Numbered from the stretch's first letter, positions 46,415 to 56,231 are shown. The stretch is 64,000 nt of DNA from Oceanomicrobium pacificus (GCF_009833495.1 NZ_WUWG01000001.1:310001-374000), one strand, 5' to 3'. Notes: generated by a model from the sequence alone, not told the origin. Numbers and translations: made by a program.

Positions 46415-47107
46415 TCAGTCGCTGAAATGGATCTGGATGGGGGCGGGTGCCTTGAGGACGGCGCGGACCGGCGCCTCGGCCCAGTCATCCCCCGCAAGCG
46501 CGGTCTCGAGCGCGGCCTTCTTCTCCGGCCCCTTGATGAGCAGGTGCAGGTTGCGCGCCGCGCGCAGCACAGGGGCGGTCAGGGTCAGGCGCGGTTCGGG
46601 CGCGCCGGGCGCCCGCATCGGCAGCACCGTGGCATTGCCCTCTGCATCAAGCCCTTCGGCCAGCCGGTCGGCACCGGGGAAGAGAGAGGCAGTGTGCATG
46701 TCCGCCCCCATGCCAAGCACGCAGCTGTCGATGGGCAGGTGTGGCGCAATGCCCGACGCGATCTCGTCCAGCACATGCTCGGGCGCCTCCGCCTCTCTGT
46801 AGAAGGGCAGGAGCGTCGCAGCGGCGGCCGGTCCCTGCAAGAGCGTGGCGCGCAGAAGCGCGGTGTTGGAGCGGTCCGAGCTTTCCGGCACGAACCGCTC
46901 GTCGGTCAGCATGACCGCGACATTGGCCCAGTCCAGATCGGCCTGCGACAAGGCTGTCAGGAATGGCCCCGGCGTCGTGCCACCCGGCACGGCCAGCGTG
47001 GCCCGCCCGCGCGCGGCCAGCGCCTCGCGCAAATCGCCCGCCACGATCTCTGCCAGATCGGACATCTGGCTGGCGGCGTCCGGATAATGGAGAATGACCG
47101 GGATCAC
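46415..47107 (-). CDS. pgl: 6-Phosphogluconolactonase
   Basis: 230 aa with a GTG start at 47107 sharing GTGA with the zwf stop; an ATG at 47125 inside zwf is the alternative. DevB-type sequence: VAVMLTDERFVPESSDRSNT, GMGADMHTASLFPGAD and the C-terminal HLLIKGPEKKAALETALAGD. Hydrolyses the lactone made by Zwf. Translationally coupled to zwf. Confidence 0.94.
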   Translation of the reverse strand: MIPVILHYPDAASQMSDLAEIVAGDLREALAARGRATLAVPGGTTPGPFLTALSQADLDWANVAVMLTDERFVPESSDRSNTALLRATLLQGPAAAATLLPFYREAEAPEHVLDEIASGIAPHLPIDSCVLGMGADMHTASLFPGADRLAEGLDAEGNATVLPMRAPGAPEPRLTLTAPVLRAARNLHLLIKGPEKKAALETALAGDDWAEAPVRAVLKAPAPIQIHFSD

Positions 47108-48564
47108 GCTTCGATCTCCCGCCATTTGCGGCCGTCCATATGCATCAGCGCAAGCGCCCCGTCGGGTCCCGAACCGCCGGCATCATAGGGCTCCGGGCTG
47201 GCCGAGCTTTCGGCCCAGGCCTGCAGGATCGGATCGGTCCAGGCCCAGGCGGCCTCCACCTCGTCGCCGCGCATGAACAGCGTCTGGTCGCCGCGGATCA
47301 CATCCATGATGAGCCGCTCATATGCGTCGGCCATCTCGCTGGTGTCGATGTCGAGCGTCTGCGCGAAGGACATGTCGAGCGGCACCCGGCGCAGGCGCAT
47401 CCCGCCCTGCCCCGGCTCCTTGATGGTCATCAGCATGGTGATGCCCTCGTTCGGCTGGAGCCGGATCACCAGTGCGTTACCGGGCACCCGCTCGCTGCCG
47501 CGGAAGATATTGTGCGGCGGTTCCTTGAACTGGACCTCGATCTCGGACATGCGGGCGCGCAGGCGCTTGCCGGTGCGCAGGTAGAAGGGCGTGCCGGTCC
47601 AGCGCCAGTTGGAAATGCCGACCTTGAGCGCGACGAAACTCTCCGTCTTGCTGTCGGGATTTTCCGCATGTTCCTTGTAGCTGGCCTCGCCGTTGCCGGC
47701 GCGATACTGGCCGCGCACCGTGTCTTTCAATTCCACCGGATCGAGCGCACGGATCACCTTCAGCTTCTCGTCGCGGACACTGTCGGGATCGAAGCGCGAG
47801 GGCGGCTCCATCGCGGTCAGGCACAGAAGCTGCATGATATGGTTCTGCACCATGTCCCGCATCGCGCCCGACTTGTCGTAATAGCCGCCGCGCCCGGCCA
47901 CGCCGATGCTTTCGGCCACGGTGATCTGCACATGGTCGATATGCTGGGCATTCCAGAGCGGCTCGAAGAGCGCGTTGGCAAAGCGCAGCGCCATCAGGTT
48001 CTGGACCGTTTCCTTGCCGAGATAATGGTCGATCCGGTAGATCTGGCTCTCGTCGAAACTGGCCGACAATTGTGCGTTGAGCGCGCGGGCGGACTCCAGA
48101 TCATGCCCGAGCGGTTTTTCCACGACGATGCGGCTGTCCTCGGTGGCGATACCGGTCTGGGACAGGCGTTCGGAAATGGCGCCGAAAAGCGAAGGCGCGA
48201 CCGACATGTAAAAGGCCCGGACCGGGTTTGCACCATCCTCGATCTTCGCCTTCAAATCGGACCAGCCGCCTTCTCCGGTTGCGTCGATCGCCACATAGTC
48301 GAGACAGTCGAGAAAGGCCTTCAGGCTCTCCTCGTCCTTGGCGCTTTCGGGGGCAAATTTCCGAAGCGCGTCGGCCACATAGTCCTGAAATTCCGACCGG
48401 CTCATCTTGGAGCGCGCCGCGCCGAAGATGCGTGCCTCGCGCGGCATCTGGCCGGCGATCATCCGGTGATAGAGCGAGGGCAGGATCTTGCGCTGCGCGA
48501 GGTCGCCCGAGGCGCCGAAAATGACCAGATCGAACGGGTCGACGGGGATGATGCGGGCAACCAT
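47104..48564 (-). CDS. zwf: Glucose-6-phosphate 1-dehydrogenase
   Basis: 486 aa from the ATG at 48564 (MVARIIPVDPFDLVIFGASG). NADP site GASGDLAQRKILPSLYH, active site RIDHYLGKETVQNLMALRFA with the catalytic His, and VVEKPLGHDLESARALNAQL before it. Entry enzyme of the ED and oxidative pentose-phosphate routes. Starts 4 bp after the fructokinase gene and overlaps pgl by 4 bp. Confidence 0.96.
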   Translation of the reverse strand: MVARIIPVDPFDLVIFGASGDLAQRKILPSLYHRMIAGQMPREARIFGAARSKMSRSEFQDYVADALRKFAPESAKDEESLKAFLDCLDYVAIDATGEGGWSDLKAKIEDGANPVRAFYMSVAPSLFGAISERLSQTGIATEDSRIVVEKPLGHDLESARALNAQLSASFDESQIYRIDHYLGKETVQNLMALRFANALFEPLWNAQHIDHVQITVAESIGVAGRGGYYDKSGAMRDMVQNHIMQLLCLTAMEPPSRFDPDSVRDEKLKVIRALDPVELKDTVRGQYRAGNGEASYKEHAENPDSKTESFVALKVGISNWRWTGTPFYLRTGKRLRARMSEIEVQFKEPPHNIFRGSERVPGNALVIRLQPNEGITMLMTIKEPGQGGMRLRRVPLDMSFAQTLDIDTSEMADAYERLIMDVIRGDQTLFMRGDEVEAAWAWTDPILQAWAESSASPEPYDAGGSGPDGALALMHMDGRKWREIEA

Positions 48565-48568
48565 GGGC

Positions 48569-49504
48569 CTATCCTTCAATCTTGATGTCGTCGCGGCGCG
48601 GCATGTCGGCCCCGCGCCGGGTGCAGGTGACGGCGGCGGCCGTGGCGGCATAGCGCAGAAGCGTCTCGAACCGCTCGGCATCGAGCGCGGCAATCGCCCC
48701 CAGCGGGTCGCCGTCGATGCCAAGCTCGGCCAGGATCGCCGCCTGGAACGTATCGCCAGCGCCCACCGCGTCGACCACCTTGATTTTCGGCGGTGTCACG
48801 CTGACGTTCGACCCGTCACGCGTCCAGCCGTGCACGGCGTCGCCGCCATCCGTCACGATGACCACATGCACGCCCGCCGCCATCCAGTCCGCCGCCAGAT
48901 CGGCCGGCGCGCGTCCGGGATAGACAATGTCCATATCCTCGCGGCTGATCTTGATCAGGTCCGCATAGGGCAGCAAGCGGGCAATCCGGTCGGCCCAGAT
49001 TTCCATATCCGGCTCGACGGTGGGGCGCACATTCGGGTCGAGCGAGATGAAACGCGCACGCGCCCAGCTGACCGCCTGTTCCAGCGCGTCGGCAACGGGG
49101 CGTGCGGCAATGGAATAGGAGCCCAGATGCAGACCCATTACCTCGTCCCCGAGGGGCGGCAATTCGTCGATCGTCAGGCTCACATCGGCACTGTTCTGGC
49201 CGTAAAACTGGTAGGCGGGGCTGCCTTCCGCATCGAGGCCGACGAGCGAAATGGTGGTCTTGCGGTCGGTATCGACGAGATAGCCCGTCTCGACCCCCTC
49301 GGCCTCCAGCACCTGACGCAGCCGCTGGCCGAGCATGTCGGTCGACATGCCGGTGAGCAGGCCCGAGCGCTGGCCGAGCCGGCTCAGTCCGATGGCGACA
49401 TTGAAGGGCGACCCGCCCGCGCGGGCCTGATAGGTGGCCGCGCCCGGACCGTCTTCCTCATCGAGGAAGAAATCGAACAAGGCTTCTCCGCATACCAGAT
49501 ACAT
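48569..49504 (-). CDS. PfkB-family carbohydrate kinase, probable fructokinase
   Basis: 311 aa. N-terminal signature GGSPFNVAIGLSRLGQRSGL and C-terminal DAVGAGDTFQAAILAELGID, in which the Asp of G-A-G-D is the catalytic base. The VCGEALFDFF opening and the ED context favour fructokinase, phosphorylating fructose for Pgi. First gene of the ED operon; 145 bp of intergenic DNA with a promoter-like element and a palindrome separate it from aglK. Confidence 0.87.
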   Translation of the reverse strand: MYLVCGEALFDFFLDEEDGPGAATYQARAGGSPFNVAIGLSRLGQRSGLLTGMSTDMLGQRLRQVLEAEGVETGYLVDTDRKTTISLVGLDAEGSPAYQFYGQNSADVSLTIDELPPLGDEVMGLHLGSYSIAARPVADALEQAVSWARARFISLDPNVRPTVEPDMEIWADRIARLLPYADLIKISREDMDIVYPGRAPADLAADWMAAGVHVVIVTDGGDAVHGWTRDGSNVSVTPPKIKVVDAVGAGDTFQAAILAELGIDGDPLGAIAALDAERFETLLRYAATAAAVTCTRRGADMPRRDDIKIEG

Positions 49505-49552
49505 AGGCCCCTTCCACGCTGTACCATCCTACCCAGGCCGGCTTCCCTGCGT

Positions 49553-49581
49553 TTCCTATTGCGTTGCTGACGACGCGTAAA
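49553..49581 (-). promoter_or_regulatory. Candidate promoter of the fructokinase-zwf-pgl-edd-eda-pgi operon
   Basis: Minus-strand TTTACG (49576-49581) and TAGGAA (49553-49558) are 17 nt apart, ending about 49 bp before the fructokinase start. A small stem ATCCGG-CTCT-CCGGAT (49596-49611) lies just upstream and may weakly close the agl transcript. Confidence 0.35.
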
Positions 49582-49623
49582 GCCTTTGGCAAGGAATCCG
49601 GCTCTCCGGATGCCATATATTTT

Positions 49624-49638
49624 ATTTGGTATCCAAAT
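49624..49638. promoter_or_regulatory. Perfect palindrome upstream of the ED operon (candidate regulator site)
   Basis: ATTTGGTATCCAAAT is a 15-bp palindrome in an AT-rich patch, about 43 bp upstream of the candidate -35 box and 12 bp after the aglK stop (49650, minus strand). The sequence differs from the LacI-type sites in this window, so another regulator is implied, if any. Confidence 0.45.
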
Positions 49639-49649
49639 TAAATACCGTA

Positions 49650-50750
49650 TCAGCCGTTCCGGTAGAGGAAACTGCGGCCTTTCGCGTCGAACAGGTGGAG
49701 TTTCTCGGGCGCCGCGGCCAGTTTCAGCCGGTCGCCCCGCTTGAACGCGCGGATCCCGGGCAGTTTCGCAACCACCGCCGACTCGCCCGCTTTCTCCTTG
49801 AAATAGACCTGCGTGACCTCGCCGAGCCCCTCGACGATCTCCACCGTCCCCTCGAAGAGCACCTCCGCATCGCCTTCGGCCAGCACCAGATCCTCGGGCC
49901 GGACGCCGAAATGTGCCGCCGTGCCGGCATCCTCGGCGCGGCTCTCGACAGGGATATGCACCTGACCGCCGGTCTCCAGCGTGGCGGTCGTGGCTGCCCC
50001 GGTCGCGTCGATGGTCGCGGCAAAGACATTCATCGCCGGCGAGCCGATGAACTTCGCGACAAAGACATTCGCCGGCCGCTCGTAAAGCTCCAGCGGCGGA
50101 CCCACCTGTTCCACATAGCCGCCATTCAGAACCACGATCCGCGAGGCGAGCGTCATCGCCTCCACCTGATCGTGGGTGACATAGATCATCGTGCTTTCGG
50201 GCAACTGTTCCTTCAGCTGCGCAATCTCGATCCGGGTCGCGACGCGCAGGCCCGCATCAAGGTTCGAGAGCGGCTCGTCGAACAGGAACACTTTCGGGTC
50301 GCGCACGATCGCGCGGCCGATGGCGACACGCTGCCGCTGGCCGCCCGACAGCGCTTTCGGCAACCGGTCGAGCAGCGGTGTCAGCTGCAGAATTTCCGCC
50401 GCCGCCGAGACGCGTTCCTCGATCTCCGCCTTGCTGGCCTTGGCGATTTTCATGCCGAAGGCCATATTGTCCCGCACCGTCATATGCGGATAGAGCGCGT
50501 AGGACTGGAACACCATCGCGATGCCGCGCTGGCTCGGCGGCACGTCGTTCATCACCGTGCCCTCGATCTCCAGCGTGCCGCCGGTGATCTGTTCCAGACC
50601 TGCAATCATCCGCAAGAGCGTGGACTTGCCGCAGCCCGACGGGCCGACAAAGACCACCAGCTCGCCCTTTTCGATCTCGAGGTTGATATCGTGCAGCACC
50701 TCGACCGGACCGTAGGATTTGCGGATATTCGTGAGTGTCAGCGAAGCCAT
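49650..50750 (-). CDS. aglK: Alpha-glucoside ABC transporter ATP-binding protein
   Basis: 366 aa. Walker [10 protein letters not shown] (36-44), Q-loop [10 protein letters not shown] (81-90), signature LSGGQ (134-138), Walker B VFLFDE (154-159), H193 in THDQ, then a MalK-type TOBE region. Last gene of aglE-F-G-A-K, 10 bp after aglA, the same order as the rhizobial alpha-glucoside operon. About 60 percent identical by eye over the ATPase core to the paralogue at 291-1349. Confidence 0.92.
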   Translation of the reverse strand: MASLTLTNIRKSYGPVEVLHDINLEIEKGELVVFVGPSGCGKSTLLRMIAGLEQITGGTLEIEGTVMNDVPPSQRGIAMVFQSYALYPHMTVRDNMAFGMKIAKASKAEIEERVSAAAEILQLTPLLDRLPKALSGGQRQRVAIGRAIVRDPKVFLFDEPLSNLDAGLRVATRIEIAQLKEQLPESTMIYVTHDQVEAMTLASRIVVLNGGYVEQVGPPLELYERPANVFVAKFIGSPAMNVFAATIDATGAATTATLETGGQVHIPVESRAEDAGTAAHFGVRPEDLVLAEGDAEVLFEGTVEIVEGLGEVTQVYFKEKAGESAVVAKLPGIRAFKRGDRLKLAAAPEKLHLFDAKGRSFLYRNG

Positions 50751-50760
50751 CTCTCTCTCC

Positions 50761-52413
50761 TCAGCCGGCGGCGAAATAGGCGGAATAGGCGGGGAGCATC
50801 ACGCTGCGATCCTGCCGGTCGGCATTGAACCCGTGCCCGTCGAGCGGTTGCCAGTCCCCGTCGGGCAGGGTTGCCAGCGCGGGCCGGTCGGACAGGTTGA
50901 AGAGGCACAGCATCCTGGCCTCCGCATCCGAGCGGATCAGACCGAGCACACTTTCGGGCAGGCCCTCCACCTGCACGCTATCGCCCTTGGCCAGTACCGG
51001 ATGGGCGTGGCGGAAGGCAATCATCCGGCGGTAGTGGCCGAGCATCGACCCCTCGTCCGCCTCCTGCTGGACGGCAGACCGCGCCAGATGGTCGGTCGCG
51101 ACCGGCAGCCACGGCTTGCCGTCGGAAAAACCGCCATTGCGGCTGTTCGATGTCCAGGCCATCGGCGTGCGGCAGCCGTCCCGGCCCTTGAACTTCGGCC
51201 AGAAGCGGATGCCATACGGATCCTGCAGATCCTCGAACCCGATCTCGGCTTCGCCGAGGCCAAGCTCCTCGCCTTGATAGAGGCAGACCGACCCGCGCAG
51301 CGACAGGATGAGCGCAAGGTAGAGCCGGTAGGCCCGGTCATCGAGCCCCCAGCGCGTCACATGGCGCACCACGTCATGGTTTGAAAAGGCCCAGCAGGCC
51401 CAGCCGTCGGGTGCAGCGGCATCAAAGTCGGACAGGACCTTGGCCACGCGGGCGGCATCGGGTCGCTCGGGAGCGAGGAACTCGAACGCGTAGCACATAT
51501 GCATGCGCGCATCGCCCGCCGTATACTGTCCGACGATCTGCAGCCCGTATTGCGCATCGCCCACCTCACCCACGGCCGTGATCGCGGGATATTCGTCCAT
51601 CAGCGCGCGGAACCGCTCCAGAAAGGCGATATTCTCCGGCCGGTTCTTGTCGAACACATGGTTCTGGAAATTATAGGGGTTCACCGAGGGCGCGATGCTG
51701 TCATTGCGCTCGGCCGGCGGCAGCGCCGGGTTCGACCGCAGAAGCTGGTCGTGGAAATAGAAATTGATCGTGTCGAGGCGGAACCCGTCCACCCCGCGGT
51801 CGAGCCAGAAGCGCGCCACGTCGAGAAGGGCCGTCTGCACCTCCTCGTTGTGGAAGTTCAGGTCGGGCTGCTCGCGCAGGAAATTGTGCAGGTAATACTG
51901 GCACCGCTCCGTGTCCCATTCCCAGGACGATCCGCCGAAAATCGACAGCCAGTTGTTGGGTGGCGTGCCATCCTCGGCCGCCTCGGCCCAGACATACCAG
52001 TCGGCTTTCGGATTGTCGCGGCTGGCGCGGCTTTCCACGAACCACGGATGCTGGTCGGACGTATGGCTGAGCACCAGATCGATGATGATCTTGATGCCGA
52101 GCCCGTGGGCGGTCTCGATCAGGTCGTCGAAATCCTGCAAGGTTCCGAACATCGGGTCGACATCGCGATAGTCCGACACGTCATAGCCGAAATCGAGCAT
52201 CGGCGAGGTGAAGAAGGGCGAGATCCAGACCGCATCCACGCCGAGATCGGCAATATAGGGCAGCCGCGCGATGATCCCGCGCAGGTCGCCCACCCCGTCG
52301 CCGTCGCTGTCCTGATAGCTGCGCGGGTAGATCTGGTAGATGACGGCACCCCGCCACCAGTCGCGGTCCACCGCTCTATCGGGTGCCGCTGCGTGTGTTG
52401 CTGATGCCTGCAT
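50761..52413 (-). CDS. aglA: Alpha-glucosidase, GH13 family
   Basis: 550 aa, cytoplasmic (no signal peptide). GH13 catalytic residues: nucleophile D214 in [11 protein letters not shown], acid/base E283 in [10 protein letters not shown], and D347 in SNHDVVR; the loop [13 protein letters not shown] (34-46) and [14 protein letters not shown] are also classical. Hydrolyses imported sucrose, maltose, trehalose or related alpha-glucosides. Lies 3 bp after aglG and 10 bp before aglK. Confidence 0.95.
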   Translation of the reverse strand: MQASATHAAAPDRAVDRDWWRGAVIYQIYPRSYQDSDGDGVGDLRGIIARLPYIADLGVDAVWISPFFTSPMLDFGYDVSDYRDVDPMFGTLQDFDDLIETAHGLGIKIIIDLVLSHTSDQHPWFVESRASRDNPKADWYVWAEAAEDGTPPNNWLSIFGGSSWEWDTERCQYYLHNFLREQPDLNFHNEEVQTALLDVARFWLDRGVDGFRLDTINFYFHDQLLRSNPALPPAERNDSIAPSVNPYNFQNHVFDKNRPENIAFLERFRALMDEYPAITAVGEVGDAQYGLQIVGQYTAGDARMHMCYAFEFLAPERPDAARVAKVLSDFDAAAPDGWACWAFSNHDVVRHVTRWGLDDRAYRLYLALILSLRGSVCLYQGEELGLGEAEIGFEDLQDPYGIRFWPKFKGRDGCRTPMAWTSNSRNGGFSDGKPWLPVATDHLARSAVQQEADEGSMLGHYRRMIAFRHAHPVLAKGDSVQVEGLPESVLGLIRSDAEARMLCLFNLSDRPALATLPDGDWQPLDGHGFNADRQDRSVMLPAYSAYFAAG

Positions 52414-52416
52414 GGC

Positions 52417-53583
52417 TCAGCCTCCCTTGACCGATCCGGCCAACAGACCGCGGACCAGATAACGTTGCATGACGAAAAAGACGAGCAGCGGCACCGCGAT
52501 CGACACGAATGCCGCCGTTGCAAGGATTTCCCAGTTGCCGCCGCGCGTGCCGAGCAGTTCCACGATCTGGTTGGTCATCACGGAGGTCCGCCCCGTGGCG
52601 TCGATCAGGAACACTTTGGCGACCAGAAGATCGTTCCACGTCCAGAGGAACTGGAAGATCGCGAAGCTGGCCAGCGCCGGGAAGCTGAGCGGCAGCACGA
52701 TCTTGGTGAAGATCTGGAAGTCCGACGCGCCGTCCACCTTGGCATTCTCGATAATGTCGCGCGGCAGGCCGACCATGTAATTGCGCAGCAGGTAGATGGC
52801 GAGCGGCAGGCCGAAGCCGGTATGGGCAAGCCAGACCCCCATGTATCCTTTGCCGATGCCGATGCCGTTGTGGAATTTCAGAAGCGGAATGAGCGCCAGT
52901 TGCAGCGGCACGACCAGAAGCGCCACCACCGCCGCGATCAGGAGCGCGCGGCCCGGAAACTCCATCCACGCCAGCGCGTAGGCCGCAAATGCGGCGATCA
53001 GGATCGGGATCACGGTGGCCGGAATGGTTACGGTGAGCGTGTTGAAGAAGGCGCGGCTCATCCCGTCCACATTCTTCGGATCGAAGAGCATGTTCTGGTA
53101 GTTCTCCAGCGTGAACTCGGGCGCAATCACCGCGGTCAGGAAAACACGCTGGCCGCGGCCGCTCATTTGCTCCTGTGCCGTCAGCACATAGTCGCCATTG
53201 GCCTCGACCGTGATCTGCTCGCCGTCGCCAAGATCCGCGGTCTCGCCCGCCGTATAGGCGTCGATCTCGCGCGAACTTGTGCCCCAGACCGACAGTGTGG
53301 CGGGCGGGCGGCCGTCCTCCTCGAACAGGTTGCCGGAGATGGTCCAGACCCCGTCCACCTGCTGTTGCACGCCCTCGTCATCCGGATCGGCCGCGCGGAT
53401 CAGCAGGTTCTGCTCGGCCGCGGTCAGCGCCTTCCACCAGCCTGTCGTCGCAATCTGGTCTGCGGTGCGGAAGGAGGAGACGAAGAGCCCCACGGTCGGG
53501 AAGAGCCACAGGAGCACCAGCGCCAGCACCGAGAGGTGCACCGCCCACATGAGCCCCGATTTCTGTCCGGCGATATTGTCCAT
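52417..53583 (-). CDS. aglG: Alpha-glucoside ABC transporter permease AglG
   Basis: 388 aa from the ATG at 53583. After the first helix (about 13-35) there is a periplasmic loop of some 110 residues (WWKALTAAEQNLLIRAADPD through ITVEANGDYVLTAQEQMSGR), a feature seen in AglG-type proteins. The MalG-like core follows, with EAA loop ENAKVDGASDFQIFTKIVLP and ending RYLVRGLLAGSVKGG. Functions with AglF, AglK and AglE. Confidence 0.92.
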   Translation of the reverse strand: MDNIAGQKSGLMWAVHLSVLALVLLWLFPTVGLFVSSFRTADQIATTGWWKALTAAEQNLLIRAADPDDEGVQQQVDGVWTISGNLFEEDGRPPATLSVWGTSSREIDAYTAGETADLGDGEQITVEANGDYVLTAQEQMSGRGQRVFLTAVIAPEFTLENYQNMLFDPKNVDGMSRAFFNTLTVTIPATVIPILIAAFAAYALAWMEFPGRALLIAAVVALLVVPLQLALIPLLKFHNGIGIGKGYMGVWLAHTGFGLPLAIYLLRNYMVGLPRDIIENAKVDGASDFQIFTKIVLPLSFPALASFAIFQFLWTWNDLLVAKVFLIDATGRTSVMTNQIVELLGTRGGNWEILATAAFVSIAVPLLVFFVMQRYLVRGLLAGSVKGG

Positions 53584-53594
53584 CTCGGCCTCCC

Positions 53595-54620
53595 TCAGCG
53601 CATCTCGCGCCGCGCGTTCCACACGTTCCAGACGAGGATCGGCGTCACCAGCAGCATGATGACCATGGCGCTGGCGGACCCGACGCCCCAGTCATTGGCG
53701 CGGAAGAGCTTGTCGAACATGTAATTGGCCAGAACCTGCGTCTGCCACTGGCCGTTGGTCATCGCGAAGACGATGTCGAACACCTTGAGCACGACGAGCG
53801 TGATGGTCGTCCAGACGACCATGATCGTCGTCTTGATCTGCGGCACCTTGATCTTGAAGAAGATCTGGAACGGGTTGGCCCCGTCGACGATCGCGGCCTC
53901 CACCGTTTCCTCCGGAATGCCGCGCAGGGCCGCGGACAGGATCACCATGGCAAAGCCGGTCTGGATCCAGACGAGCACGATCATCAGGAAGAAATTGTTC
54001 CACAGCGGCACGGTCAGCCAGGTCTGCGGCTCGCCGCCGAGCCCCACCCAGAGCGCGTTGAGGATGCCGATCTGCTCCTGATCGATGGGCCGCGCATCAT
54101 AGACGAGCTTCCAGATGACCGAGGCGCCGACGAAGCTGATCGCCATCGGCATGAAGATCATCGACTTGGCCGCATTGCCCCAGCGGATCCGGTCGGTCAG
54201 TTGCGCGGCGAGCAGGCCGAAGGCGGTCGACAGCGCGGGCACCACGAGGAGCCACATGAAATTGTTGCGCATCGCTTCCCAGAACTTGGGCTCGTCCATC
54301 ATCTGCGCGTAATTGGCGAAGCCGACAAAATTATAGTCATATTCGCCCGGCTGCCCGCCCGGCACCGGCACCCGCTCGGTGAGCGACAGGCGCAGCGTCT
54401 CGACGACCGGATAGGCCAGATAGAGGCCCAGCGCGATCAGCGCCGGCCCAAGAAAGAGCCATGGCCGGATCATGTTGGCGCGGTTTATGTTGCGGCCCGC
54501 ATTCGGTCCGCGGGGCGGAAAGAGAACGCGGTCGAGAAACTGGTTCGAGAGGTAGAAGTAAGCCACGCATCCGCCCACTCCGAGCGCGATGGTCAGCAGT
54601 CCCTGCAATGCCGGATGCAT
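53595..54620 (-). CDS. aglF: Alpha-glucoside ABC transporter permease AglF
   Basis: 341-aa inner-membrane permease. An extra N-terminal helix (GLLTIALGVGGCVAYFYLSN) precedes RANMIRPWLFLGPALIALGL, then the MalF-like core with EAA loop EAAIVDGANPFQIFFKIKVP and SLTERVPVPGGQPGEY in the first periplasmic loop. 179 bp containing a strong stem-loop separate it from aglE; aglG follows after 11 bp. Confidence 0.92.
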   Translation of the reverse strand: MHPALQGLLTIALGVGGCVAYFYLSNQFLDRVLFPPRGPNAGRNINRANMIRPWLFLGPALIALGLYLAYPVVETLRLSLTERVPVPGGQPGEYDYNFVGFANYAQMMDEPKFWEAMRNNFMWLLVVPALSTAFGLLAAQLTDRIRWGNAAKSMIFMPMAISFVGASVIWKLVYDARPIDQEQIGILNALWVGLGGEPQTWLTVPLWNNFFLMIVLVWIQTGFAMVILSAALRGIPEETVEAAIVDGANPFQIFFKIKVPQIKTTIMVVWTTITLVVLKVFDIVFAMTNGQWQTQVLANYMFDKLFRANDWGVGSASAMVIMLLVTPILVWNVWNARREMR

Positions 54621-54759
54621 GGTCGATCCTCCCCAGAACCCCGATGCGGTGTCATCTGTCGCGGGCTTGCGGCCTGTGCCGCCTGTCAGGTCCCGCAGGT
54701 GGCGCGCCGTGGCGCCGATGGGTCTGGCCGCTCAGGACGGCCGGACCGCAAGTCGTGCA

Positions 54760-54792
54760 GGCGGCCCCGGAACCGGTGGCTCCGGGGCCGCC
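54760..54792 (-). other. Intercistronic 11-bp stem-loop between aglE and aglF
   Basis: GGCGGCCCCGG (54760-54770) and CCGGGGCCGCC (54782-54792) are perfectly complementary around an 11-nt loop. It begins 7 bp after the aglE stop and lacks a U-tract. Likely a barrier to 3' exonucleases that keeps the binding-protein mRNA abundant. The remaining gap to 54621 shows nothing else clear. Confidence 0.7.
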
Positions 54793-54799
54793 CTGTCGC

Positions 54800-56068
54800 T
54801 TACTTCAGCGCGTCCCAGCTGTCCTGGATCTCGGCCGCGACATCCTCGGCGGATTTGCCGCCCGCATAGTCGACCATGCCGGTCCAGAAGGACCCCGCGC
54901 CCACGCCACCCGGCATCAGGTCGGAGCCGTCGAAGCGGAAGGTGGTGGCGCCAAGAAGGATGTCGTTCATCTTCTGCAGCGTCGGGTCACCGAAGACGGA
55001 CGTGTCCACACCTTTATGCGGGGTCAGGAAGCCTTTCAGCTTCATCCACGCCTCGTGCGCGGCCGGCTCCTGCAGATAGGCGATCAGGTCATGCGCGGCC
55101 TGGTTCTCGTTGGTGATGGCCCAGACGGTGCCGGCACCGAGCACCGGGCTGCCCAGATCCTTGCCCTCATAGGCGGGGAAGTAGAAGAAGTCCGCATCCT
55201 CTCCCACTTCGGTGCCTTCGGGGAAGAAGGCCGGGATGAAGCTCGCCTGACGGTGCATGTAGCACTGCGGCGGCGAGGAGAAGAGACCCTTCGGGCTGTC
55301 GCGGAAATCGGTAGAGGCCACGGCGCCAGCGCCGCCGGCGACATAATCGTCATTGCGCGCGAACCAGCCGAACTCCTCGATCGCACCGATCACGGCGGGA
55401 TCGGTGAAGGGCAGTTCGTTCGTCACCCACTGGTCATAGACGTCCGGGCTCTGCGTGCGCAGCATCATATCCTCGACCCAATCGGTCGCCGGCCAGCCGG
55501 TCGCACCGCCCGATCCCAGACCGATACACCAGGGCGTGCCGCCATCGGCCACGATCTGGTCGGTCAGCGCTTTCAGCTCTTCCATAGAGGTGGGCACTTC
55601 ATAGCCCGCATCCTCGAAGTTTTCCGGGACGTACCAGACGAGCGATTTCACATCGACCTTGTAGAAGAAGCCGTACAGGTTGTCGGCCCCGTCGGATCCA
55701 GCATAGGTGCCCAGATCGACCCAGGACTGGCCAGCCGCATAGTTTTCACGGATCCAGTCGCCGGTGCCGTCCTTCAGCGGGGTCAGGAACCCGCGCGAGG
55801 CGAGATCCGCCGCGAGGCCCGGCTGCGGGAAGACGGCCACGTTCGGCGCGGATCCGGCTTCGATATCGACGAGGATCTGCTGTTCGAAACTGTCGGACCC
55901 GACATAGCTCACCTCATGCCCGGTGGCTTCGGCAAAGCCCTGCAGCACGGTCTCCACATTCTCCTGGTCCGGGCCGAGCCACGGGCCGAACACGGTGATT
56001 TCTTCGGCAAATGCACCGCCCGCTGACAGCGCGAGGCTGGCTGCACCGATCATCAAAGTCTGTTTCAT
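54800..56068 (-). CDS. aglE: Alpha-glucoside-binding periplasmic protein AglE
   Basis: 422 aa from the ATG at 56068, preceded by GGAGGACC. Signal peptide MKQTLMIGAASLALSAGGAF with cleavage before EEITVFGPW. Mature family-1 binding protein with GLGSGGATGWPATDWVEDMM and FLTPHKGVDTSVFGDPTLQK, characteristic of AglE-type proteins. First gene of aglEFGAK, driven by the promoter at 56172-56200 under a LacI operator. Confidence 0.93.
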   Translation of the reverse strand: MKQTLMIGAASLALSAGGAFAEEITVFGPWLGPDQENVETVLQGFAEATGHEVSYVGSDSFEQQILVDIEAGSAPNVAVFPQPGLAADLASRGFLTPLKDGTGDWIRENYAAGQSWVDLGTYAGSDGADNLYGFFYKVDVKSLVWYVPENFEDAGYEVPTSMEELKALTDQIVADGGTPWCIGLGSGGATGWPATDWVEDMMLRTQSPDVYDQWVTNELPFTDPAVIGAIEEFGWFARNDDYVAGGAGAVASTDFRDSPKGLFSSPPQCYMHRQASFIPAFFPEGTEVGEDADFFYFPAYEGKDLGSPVLGAGTVWAITNENQAAHDLIAYLQEPAAHEAWMKLKGFLTPHKGVDTSVFGDPTLQKMNDILLGATTFRFDGSDLMPGGVGAGSFWTGMVDYAGGKSAEDVAAEIQDSWDALK

Positions 56069-56148
56069 GGATGGTCCTCCCAAATTGCGGCCCTGCGACG
56101 CCGCACTCCCCTTGCCCGCCGAGGCACAACAGAATCGCCTGCCATGAA

Positions 56149-56163
56149 CCAAAGCGGTTTGAA
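56149..56163. promoter_or_regulatory. LacI-type operator O1 at the aglE promoter
   Basis: CCAAAGCGGTTTGAA; on the minus strand it reads TTCAAACCGCTTTGG and lies just after the -10 box of the aglE promoter, where a repressor would block initiation. It is an exact inverted copy of the site at 56260-56274. Confidence 0.75.
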
Positions 56164-56171
56164 TGGGCGGC

Positions 56172-56200
56172 ACAATGCGACGATGCCTGTCTGCTGTCAA
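56172..56200 (-). promoter_or_regulatory. aglE promoter
   Basis: Minus-strand TTGACA (56195-56200), 17-nt spacer, CATTGT (56172-56177). Transcription would begin near 56165 at the edge of operator O1. An additional small palindrome CGATTAATCG (56210-56219) lies just upstream. Confidence 0.7.
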
Positions 56201-56231
56201 GAAACGAAACGATTAATCGGAAACATTTGAA

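Noticed and set aside
49576-49584. AAAGCC-TTT-like sequence near the ED promoter as another agl operator
   Set aside because: One base shorter than the CAAAGCG-CTTTG sites and lacks the central CG, so it does not fit the LacI pattern.
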